DNA from: Thermoleophilaceae bacterium
GTDB lineage: Bacteria > Actinomycetota > Thermoleophilia > Solirubrobacterales > Thermoleophilaceae
Reading direction: 5' to 3'
Length of the DNA stretch: 6,160 bases
Assembly: GCA_013695855.1 (NCBI GenBank)
Contig: JACCZR010000050.1
Coordinates: 1-6,160 of the forward strand
Part shown: positions 1-3,910 of the stretch, one piece after another
Numbering within the stretch: position 1 is the stretch's first letter
Layout: each line of letters starts with the position of its first letter
Translations under genes and position numbers: made by a program
Notes under the pieces: generated by a model
The model's input: only the letters and a program-made list of their open reading frames with translations
What the model was told of the DNA's origin: nothing
Database searches by the model: none

Positions 1-348
1 GGCGCCGCCTACTGCCATTGCACCCGCTGCCAGCGCCGCACCGGCACCGCGGCGTCCGCCACCGCCCTTGCCGCCCGTGGCTCGTTCCGAGTGGTCGAGG
101 GCGAGGAGCACATCGGCACCTGGGCGCCCGACGAAGGCTTCGAGAAGATGTTCTGCTCGCTCTGCGGGTCGGCGATCTTCGGCGTCGACCCGGACGATCG
201 CGACGTCGCCCTGGTCCGCCTCGGTGCGATTGACGGCGACCCGGGCGTGCGCCCGCAGGCCCGCCAGTTCGTCGCCTACGCCGCCCCGTGGGAGCCGATC
301 CCCGACGACGGCCTCCCGCGCTTCGACGAGCAGCTCCCGCGTCGGTGA
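1..348 (+). CDS. GFA-family (CENP-V/GFA domain) protein, 3' part
   Basis: The reading frame is open from base 1 to the TGA at 346-348, so the N-terminus lies outside the window; 115 residues are visible. The opening residues include CHCTRCQRRTG, the second zinc motif of the GFA family (glutathione-dependent formaldehyde-activating enzyme-like, CENP-V fold). FCSLCGSAIF follows about 45 residues later and supplies the remaining Cys pair of the structural/catalytic zinc sites. The first CGxC motif would be upstream. The tail (RQFVAYAAPWEPIPDDGLPRFDEQLP) matches the family's usual aromatic C-terminal segment. Most members are uncharacterised and the formaldehyde/glutathione activity holds for only a few, so the substrate is unknown. 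Nothing links it to the nitrogen and molybdenum genes downstream. Family assignment is firm; function is open. Confidence 0.88.
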   Translation, partial: GAAYCHCTRCQRRTGTAASATALAARGSFRVVEGEEHIGTWAPDEGFEKMFCSLCGSAIFGVDPDDRDVALVRLGAIDGDPGVRPQARQFVAYAAPWEPIPDDGLPRFDEQLPRR

Positions 349-384
349 CCCCGCGCGCTCGATCGACCTGACAGCGTTCGCCAT

Positions 385-425
385 GTAACCGACATTGGAT
401 GTCGGTTACGTCCGATGTCGGTAAC
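385..425. promoter_or_regulatory. Palindrome plus third half-site over the ATPase start codon
   Basis: GTAACCGACAT (385-395) and ATGTCGGTTAC (399-409) form a perfect 11-bp inverted repeat with a 3-base spacer. A third near-copy, ATGTCGGTAAC, lies at 415-425 in the same orientation as the second arm and exactly 16 bp from it, with one base changed. The second arm begins with the ATG proposed as the start of the ATPase gene. The array could be an operator for a dimeric repressor, or an RNA hairpin hiding the start codon. It is not a normal intrinsic terminator for the upstream GFA gene, because no T run follows. Spacing and symmetry are seen directly; a regulatory role is inferred. Confidence 0.6.
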
Positions 426-745
426 CCTCGGCCGGTGTTCGTCAACCGCACCGAGGAGCTCGATGAGCTCGCAAGCTGCTGGGGGCTGCCCGGCGCCCGC
501 CTCGGGCTGGTGTGGCGCCGCAGGCGGGTGGGCAAGACCGCCCTGCTCGAGAGTTCTCGCGCGCTCGGCAATCGGTGTGCCACACCGCGGCCGGCCGCCC
601 GGCGGCCGACGAGCTGAGACTGCTGGGGCGATGGCGCCGGGCAAGTCACGCGGCCCGGCACGCGCGACTTGGCCGCCAGGCCCTTCGCCGACTGGGACGA
701 CGCCCTCGACACGCTGGACGACGCGGCCAAGGCGGAGGCTGCCAG
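399..745 (+). pseudogene. AAA ATPase (ATPase_2/DUF234-like) remnant, frameshifted and truncated
   Basis: From the ATG at 399 the protein reads like the N-terminus of the ATPase_2/DUF234 P-loop family: PVFVNRTEELDEL, then a Walker A region WRRRRVGKTALLE. The first Gly expected in the P-loop is Arg (codon 516-518). The frame from 399 ends at a TGA at 615-617. Family-like sequence meanwhile moves to a second frame for about 572-628 (SVCHTAAGRPAADELRLLG) and returns to the first for about 640-745 (GTRDLAARPFADWDDALDTL). At least two frame changes are therefore present. Walker B and the C-terminal domain are absent, and intact relatives are several times longer (about 450 residues from memory). 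Sequencing error could explain the frameshifts but not the missing remainder or the P-loop change. The gene faces a truncated moeA. Confidence 0.75.
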
Positions 746-845
746 GGCTCAGCTCCGCCGCGCCACTTCGGTTTGCGGTGGCGGCGCGGGAGCGCGTGGA
801 GAACACGGAGGGGGTGGTGGCGGTCACGGCCGGGGGCCTGCCGCC
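746..845. other. Junction between ATPase and moeA remnants, unassigned
   Basis: Neither neighbouring family is clearly recognisable here. The + strand frame through 763-850 has strongly GC-biased third positions and reads LRFAVAARERVENTEGVV, so it looks like real coding sequence. It may be a displaced C-terminal scrap of the ATPase after an internal deletion. Alternatively, the - strand frame that reads GRPPAVTATT just past the moeA stop may be a frameshifted continuation of MoeA, whose family has a Gly-Arg-Pro followed by a variable strand at that point. I cannot decide between these. Confidence 0.35.
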
Positions 846-1096
846 CGTGACTCGTCCACGATCGCGAGAGGCGTGGCGCGATCCGGCCGGGCTCCCCACG
901 TGTCGGCGGCGCGCACGGCGAACCCGTCCATCGCCGAGTTGTGGAAGCCGGGGACCGCTTCGCGGCTCGTGACGTCGGCCGCCAGCACGCGCCCGAGGGC
1001 CGCCGACACGGCGACCTCCTCAGCCGTCGATGGCGACGAGGTGGCCGAGAGCACGCGTTCAACGGCCTCGTGCGGATGGAGCAAGTCCAGGCTCAC
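824..1096 (-). pseudogene. moeA: Molybdopterin molybdenumtransferase MoeA, N-terminal remnant
   Basis: MoeA inserts molybdate into adenylylated molybdopterin. Reading leftwards from a GTG at 1096 gives 90 residues. ALGRVLAADV at about 34-42 and FHNSAMDGFAVRAAD at 51-65 match the hallmark N-terminal MoeA segment (usual form PPFDNSAMDGYAVR), and IVDESRAAG follows at 79-87. The frame then hits a TGA at 824-826, whereas MoeA is normally about 400 residues, so the catalytic MPT-binding domain is gone. AGGA lies about 9 bases upstream of the GTG, a reasonable ribosome site. A frame running past the stop looks faintly MoeA-like for some 10 residues, so a frameshift may precede the real break. It is divergent from mobA, as expected in a cofactor cluster. 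Family is certain; the reason for truncation is not. Confidence 0.85.
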
Positions 1097-1168
1097 GTCT
1101 GACGGTCCTGGACGGCTCGGGCGACGAGGAGGGTGACCGCCGCCGCCCGTTCGGTGAGACTTGGCCGG
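1097..1168. promoter_or_regulatory. Divergent moeA/mobA intergenic region
   Basis: These 72 bases separate the outward-facing starts of moeA and mobA and must hold both promoters if mobA is not read through from upstream. It contains the AGGA ribosome site for moeA (complement of about 1106-1109) and GGTGAG at 1153-1158 upstream of the mobA ATG. I see no convincing -35/-10 pair. Confidence 0.35.
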
Positions 1169-1774
1169 ATGATGGATGCAGACGCTTCCGCCGACCGGCC
1201 GCGGGTGCTCGCAGCGGTGCTCGCGGGCGGGCACAGCAGGCGCATGGGGACCTCGAAGGCGATCGTCGAGCTCGGCGGCCGCCCGCTGATCGAGTACCCG
1301 CTCGCGGCGCTCGCGGCCGCGGGCGTGGAGGCCGTCGTCGTGGCGAAGCCGCATTCGGCGCTCCCCGAGCTCACCGTGCCCACCTGGATCGAGCCGCCCG
1401 AGCCGGCGCATCCACTCTGCGGGATCCTTGCCGCGATCCAGAGGTCCGCCGGGCCGGTGCTGGTCGTGGGCTGCGACCTCCCCTTCGTCCCGGCGAGGCT
1501 GCTCGCTTGGCTCGCGGGCCTCCCCGGTCGCCTCGTGGTGCCGAGCACCGAGGCTCGCCTCCACCCGCTGCTGGCACGCTACGACCCCTCCCTCGAGCCC
1601 GCGCTCGCCGCGGCGCTCGGGCGCAGCGCGCCGTTGCAGCGGGTTGTCGGTGAACTCGACCCGCGCATCGTCACCGAAGACGAGCTTGCCCGCTTCGGCC
1701 ATCCCGAGCGGCTCCTCTTCAACGTAAACACACCCGACGAGCTCGCGCTTGCAGAGCGCATGCTCAACCGCTGA
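1169..1774 (+). CDS. mobA: Molybdenum cofactor guanylyltransferase MobA
   Basis: MobA joins GMP from GTP to molybdopterin to give the guanine-dinucleotide cofactor used by nitrate and formate oxidoreductases; it is cytosolic. The 201-residue product has the nucleotidyltransferase signature LAGGHSRRMGTSKA at 18-31. The Mg-binding Asp is in GCDLPF at 101-106, RLHPLLARY at 130-138 corresponds to the conserved substrate loop, and NVNTPDEL at 185-192 is the typical C-terminal motif. Length is normal for the family (about 190-210). The start is ATG 1169 (or the adjacent ATG 1172). A GTG at 1133 is in frame, but its purine-rich stretch directly abuts it, which is too close for a ribosome site. The 3' end overlaps the convergent DUF6457 gene by 11 bases. 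A related CTP- or ATP-type MobA-like transferase is possible, but the neighbouring moaA and moeA support MobA. Confidence 0.9.
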   Translation: MMDADASADRPRVLAAVLAGGHSRRMGTSKAIVELGGRPLIEYPLAALAAAGVEAVVVAKPHSALPELTVPTWIEPPEPAHPLCGILAAIQRSAGPVLVVGCDLPFVPARLLAWLAGLPGRLVVPSTEARLHPLLARYDPSLEPALAAALGRSAPLQRVVGELDPRIVTEDELARFGHPERLLFNVNTPDELALAERMLNR

Positions 1775-2000
1775 CCCGGGCCGCGATCGCCCGCAGCTCG
1801 TCGATCGATTTCCCCGAGGCGCCGCCGAGCCAGCACGCGACCGGGGCGGCGATGCGCTCTGAGGCGTGCGCCGCGATGGCCGCCAGCTCAAGCACGGCGT
1901 CGACGGACTCGGGATCCGGGGGCGGCGCGCCGAGCTCGCACGCGAACGCTTCGATCCATTCCCTCGCCGTCGCCCCTGCGACCTCTGCTTGCTCGGTCAC
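1764..2000 (-). CDS. DUF6457-like small protein of the Moco cluster
   Basis: A 78-residue soluble protein that starts at GTG 2000, just inside the end of the preceding gene (the start and stop share GTGA). The N-terminal half reads TAREWIEAFACELG and the middle LELAAIAAHASERIAAPVACWLGG (37-60, described in two parts: a helix to HASER, then APVACWLGG). This helical pattern with the HASER..AP.ACWL core is what I recall for DUF6457, a short actinobacterial family often placed beside, or fused to, MobA. No catalytic motif is known to me. Convergence with mobA and tight coupling to moaA suggest an accessory role in molybdopterin dinucleotide formation, but that is inference from context. Confidence 0.7.
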   Translation of the reverse strand: MTEQAEVAGATAREWIEAFACELGAPPPDPESVDAVLELAAIAAHASERIAAPVACWLGGASGKSIDELRAIAARVSG

Positions 2001-2191
2001 AGCGCGTCTCCGGTCGCCGCCGTCGCCGCTGGACGCCGACCCCCCAGCGCGCGCGTCCGCGCGCTCCCGCGGACGACAAGCAGCACAGCGACCCCGGCCA
2101 GGAACCCCAGGCCGAGATTCCCCGTGGCGAGCTCGCGGCGGTCGAGCCGGGGTCCGGCACTGCGGAGCGCAGAGGGCCAGTCGAGGCGCAC
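1997..2191 (-). CDS. Small single-pass membrane protein, unknown
   Basis: This encodes 64 residues with start GTG 2191, six bases after the moaA stop, and its TGA overlaps the next gene's GTG. A charged N-terminal half (WPSALRSAGPRLDRRELATG, about 5-24) is followed by one hydrophobic segment, LGLGFLAGVAVLLVV (26-40). A short Arg-rich tail then suggests an N-out or simple anchored topology with the basic end cytosolic. A G-rich run at the end of moaA may serve as its ribosome site. I do not recognise the family. The same stretch is open in a neighbouring frame, but the 4-base overlap, the membrane segment and the tight packing favour this reading. It is possibly an anchor or partner for a Moco step; function is not inferable. 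Confidence 0.6.
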   Translation of the reverse strand: MRLDWPSALRSAGPRLDRRELATGNLGLGFLAGVAVLLVVRGSARTRALGGRRPAATAATGDAL

Positions 2192-2197
2192 CCCGGG

Positions 2198-3202
2198 TCA
2201 GCCCCCGATCGCGCTCATCGTGCGGGCCGGCCGGCGAAAGCCCTCCTCGCCGACTTGGTGCTTCAGCTCCTTGCGCCAGACCGCGGCGCGGACGATCTGC
2301 TCGATCTCGGTGTCGCAGGCGCCATCCCGCAGCGGGCGGCGCAGGTCGGTCTCGTGCAGCGAGAACAGGCACGTGCGCAACTTCCCCTCCGCCGTAAGCC
2401 GGATGCGGTTGCAGTCGGCGCAGAACGGCTCGGAGACCGGGTTGACGAAGCCGATCTCGCCGCGACCGTCGGTGAAGCGGAAGACGCGGGCGGTACCGGA
2501 GCGCTCGCGCGGCAGCTCCTCCAGCGGGTGGACGGCGCTGATCAGCGCTCTCACCTCGTCGCCCGTCAGGACGGAGTCCGACGACCACGAGCGGTCGGCG
2601 TCGAGCGGCATGAACTCGATGAAGCGCACCTGGAAGGCGCTACTGCGGGCGAACTCCGCGAACGGCAGCGCCTCCTCCTCGGTGAAACCCCGCATCGCGA
2701 CCGCGTTGACCTTGATCGGGCGGACCCCGGGGTGGCGTGCCAGCGCCTCCAGCCCGCGCAGGACCTGCGGCAGGGCGTCGCGCCGGGTCATGTGGAAGAA
2801 GCGGTCGCGCTGGAGCGAGTCGAGCGACACGTTCACGCGCTTGATGCCCGTCGCGGCGAGCTCGTCGGCGTCGCGCTCGAGCAGGTAGCCGTTCGTCGTC
2901 AGCGACACCTCGCGCAGTCCCTCCACCTGGCTCAGCCGCTCCACGAGGCGTGGGAGACCGCGCCGCACCAGCGGCTCCCCGCCGGTCAGCCGGACGTCGC
3001 GGACCCCCATGCCGGCCAGCAGGCGCACGACCCGCTCGAGCTCCTCGAACGAGAGCAGCTCCTTGCGGTCGAGCCAGGGCAGCCCCTCCGCGGGCATGCA
3101 GTACTGGCAGCGGAAGTTGCAGCGGTCGGTCACCGACACTCGCACGTCCTCGATGAGGCGCCCGTGCCCGTCGCGCAGCGGTTCGGCGGCCGTCACCGAC
3201 AT
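2198..3202 (-). CDS. moaA: GTP 3',8-cyclase MoaA (radical SAM)
   Basis: MoaA performs the first step of molybdenum cofactor synthesis, converting GTP to 3',8-cyclo-7,8-dihydro-GTP with MoaC acting next. The 334-residue protein has the radical-SAM cluster CNFRCQYC (Cys 28, 32, 35) and the SAM-binding GGEP at 74-77. The second [4Fe-4S] cluster ligands are at Cys 261, 264 and 278 within FCADCNRIRLT and LRTCLF. It ends in the essential C-terminal Gly-Gly (333-334). Length and motifs are those of an intact enzyme. ATG 3202 is chosen because the family starts just before RDVRVSVTDRCN and a G-rich run sits immediately upstream. It overlaps the end of the hemD remnant by 10 bases, so it was probably co-transcribed with it. 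No moaC, moaD or moaE is in the window. Confidence 0.97.
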   Translation of the reverse strand: MSVTAAEPLRDGHGRLIEDVRVSVTDRCNFRCQYCMPAEGLPWLDRKELLSFEELERVVRLLAGMGVRDVRLTGGEPLVRRGLPRLVERLSQVEGLREVSLTTNGYLLERDADELAATGIKRVNVSLDSLQRDRFFHMTRRDALPQVLRGLEALARHPGVRPIKVNAVAMRGFTEEEALPFAEFARSSAFQVRFIEFMPLDADRSWSSDSVLTGDEVRALISAVHPLEELPRERSGTARVFRFTDGRGEIGFVNPVSEPFCADCNRIRLTAEGKLRTCLFSLHETDLRRPLRDGACDTEIEQIVRAAVWRKELKHQVGEEGFRRPARTMSAIGG

Positions 3203-3327
3203 GCCCGCCCCCCGAGCTGTCGCGCGACCGCCACGAGCAGATGTCCGAGCTTGGGATGCTCGGGCTCCAGATGAACGGGCAGGCCATGGCGTCGGAGTCC
3301 CGCGCTGCACACCGGTCCGGCGCGTCT
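3193..3327 (-). pseudogene. hemD: Uroporphyrinogen-III synthase (HemD-like) C-terminal remnant
   Basis: About 44 codons upstream of moaA read GPVCSAGLRRHGLPVHLEPEHPKLG followed by HLLVAVARQL (given here in two pieces). GPVxxxGLxxxGLxVxxxPEHPKxGxLVxAxA is the C-terminal signature I recall for actinobacterial HemD and HemD-regulator fusions. The gene normally has about 250 residues or more, so nearly all of it is missing. HemD closes the tetrapyrrole ring, giving the precursor of the sirohaem in nitrite reductase, which fits a nitrate locus. The TGA at 3193-3195 overlaps the moaA start by 10 bases. Homology appears to end near 3327, four bases before a tandem duplication. An in-frame ATG at 3345 inside that duplication could still give a 50-residue peptide, probably only as a vestige. 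Confidence 0.65.
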
Positions 3328-3330
3328 GAA

Positions 3331-3376
3331 TTCTGTTAGCCGCATCAGGGCTCTTCTGTTAGCCGCATCAGGGCTC
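3331..3376. repeat. Perfect 23-bp tandem duplication
   Basis: Bases 3331-3353 and 3354-3376 are identical and directly adjacent; each unit starts TTCTGTTAGCC and ends CATCAGGGCTC. The duplication sits exactly at the broken edge of the hemD remnant. This could be a slippage product or a target-site-like duplication left by a repair or transposition event. A unit of 23 bp is longer than most IS target duplications. Confidence 0.9.
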
Positions 3377-3463
3377 CATGGATGGGGACTGGACGGACCG
3401 CCAGCCGAGGGCTGTGACTCGGTGCAAGCTTGGTGACCGACTGTCCAGTCCGCCATGGACCCC
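3371..3463. repeat. Imperfect inverted repeat bounding a ~93-bp segment
   Basis: The left arm 3371-3394 contains TCCATGG then GGACTGGAC. The right arm 3443-3463 is the complement, with GTCCAGTCC then CCATGGA. The arms agree at about 19 of 21 compared positions, plus a 3-base indel in the left arm. The segment resembles a collapsed mobile element end pair or a small MITE-like remnant, and the left arm overlaps the second copy of the 23-bp duplication. No transposase is present. Confidence 0.5.
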
Positions 3464-3535
3464 TGGTGGAGATTCGTGTGCCCGTGGTCGACATCAGGTC
3501 CAACCGACGTGTCGTTCAGGGCTGCGTCAGGCGTG

Positions 3536-3625
3536 CGGATGGGGCCGCTAGCCGACGGTCTGGTGGCCGATGACACGGTGGCCTGCCCCCTGCACGACCG
3601 GCACTTCGACCGCTCGGAGGGGTCC
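3536..3625 (+). pseudogene. Rieske / NirD-like [2Fe-2S] domain remnant
   Basis: About 30 codons read GPLADGLVADDTVACPLHDRHFD, shown here as GPLADGLVADDT then VACPLHDRHFD. This is the second half of a Rieske-type cluster box: a variable strand, then C-P-x-H and an F-D pair, as in the small subunit of assimilatory nitrite reductase (usual form CPLHGRRFDL). The first CxH motif and the rest of the ~100-residue domain are absent, and an Asp replaces the usual Gly after CPLH. A nitrite-reductase origin is favoured by the adjacent hemD, Moco and glnA genes. Any Rieske ferredoxin remains possible. Confidence 0.6.
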
Positions 3626-3759
3626 ACGCGGTCGCAGCGGAGGTGAGACTCCGCGCAGGCGAGCGCGATCGGGACCTCGCTCTGGCCGGCCTGGCGGCAC
3701 ATCTGCGTCAGGCGCTCGCTCTGCTCTGAGGGCAACGCCTTTGGCGGGCGCACCTCCAT
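3619..3759 (-). other. Possible coding fragment with two close cysteines, unidentified
   Basis: Reading leftwards from ATG 3759, about 47 codons have coding-like GC-rich third positions and give MEVRPPKALPSEQSERLTQM then CRQAGQSEVPIALACAESHL and RCDRV. The bias fades after about 3619, next to the end of the Rieske-like remnant on the other strand. The frame stays open upstream of the ATG for some codons, so this may be the tail or middle of a longer lost gene. No ribosome site is evident. I do not recognise the family. It could also be non-coding. Confidence 0.3.
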
Positions 3760-3885
3760 CTCGAGGGCCTGGCGAGCCGCGCCGCGCGGGACTGAAGTCG
3801 AAGAAGAAAAGCCACCCTCCAGCTGGACACGCGGTAGGGGTCACTGGGACCAACCGCACATAGACGCGGGACCACAGGGCCCGTA
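3760..3885. promoter_or_regulatory. glnA upstream region
   Basis: No gene is visible. It has an A-rich patch (about 3799-3811) in an otherwise GC-rich stretch and TAGGGG at 3835-3840, which loosely resembles an actinobacterial -10 element. A GTCAC at 3840-3844 followed five bases later by CCAAC is a weak, imperfect match to a GlnR-type half-site pair. The glnA promoter is expected here, but no element is convincing. Confidence 0.35.
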
Positions 3886-3910
3886 GCGTCAGCCGCATGG
3901 ACGCTGACGC
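3886..3910 (+). promoter_or_regulatory. Hairpin with the glnA start codon in its loop
   Basis: GCGTCAGC (3886-3893) and GCTGACGC (3903-3910) are perfect 8-bp complementary arms around a 9-base loop, CGCATGGAC, that holds the glnA ATG (3897-3899). No purine-rich ribosome site stands at normal distance upstream. An RNA hairpin presenting the start codon, or a DNA operator, is possible; chance in GC-rich sequence cannot be excluded. Confidence 0.5.

Noticed and set aside
349..410. Palindrome after the GFA gene as an intrinsic terminator
   Set aside because: The stem is strong, but no T run follows on either strand and the same sequence recurs as a third half-site inside the ATPase coding region, which suits an operator better.
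276..899. Long - strand open frame opposite the ATPase and GFA genes
   Set aside because: It covers the complement of two recognisable + strand genes, has no family signature over most of its length, and is a GC-rich shadow. Only a short piece near 815-850 is kept as a possible moeA continuation.
1133..1168. Upstream GTG start for MobA
   Set aside because: It adds 12 residues before the conserved start region, and its purine-rich sequence directly abuts the GTG, leaving no spacer for a ribosome site.
2255..3274. 339-residue + strand open frame opposite moaA
   Set aside because: It is the complement of the intact radical-SAM gene, with biased composition (VDR, LRER runs) and no motifs.
2202..3310. 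Longer MoaA start (36 extra residues from 3310)
   Set aside because: The extension is the complement of hemD-coding sequence in the wrong frame, is low-complexity, and is absent from the family.
3331..3376. Start of a CRISPR or iteron array
   Set aside because: There are only two units, directly adjacent and without spacers.
3840..3854. Candidate GlnR box upstream of glnA (GTCAC-n5-CCAAC)
   Set aside because: Spacing and second half-site deviate from the GTnAC-n6-GnAAC pattern, and no second pair follows, so it is noted only as weak.
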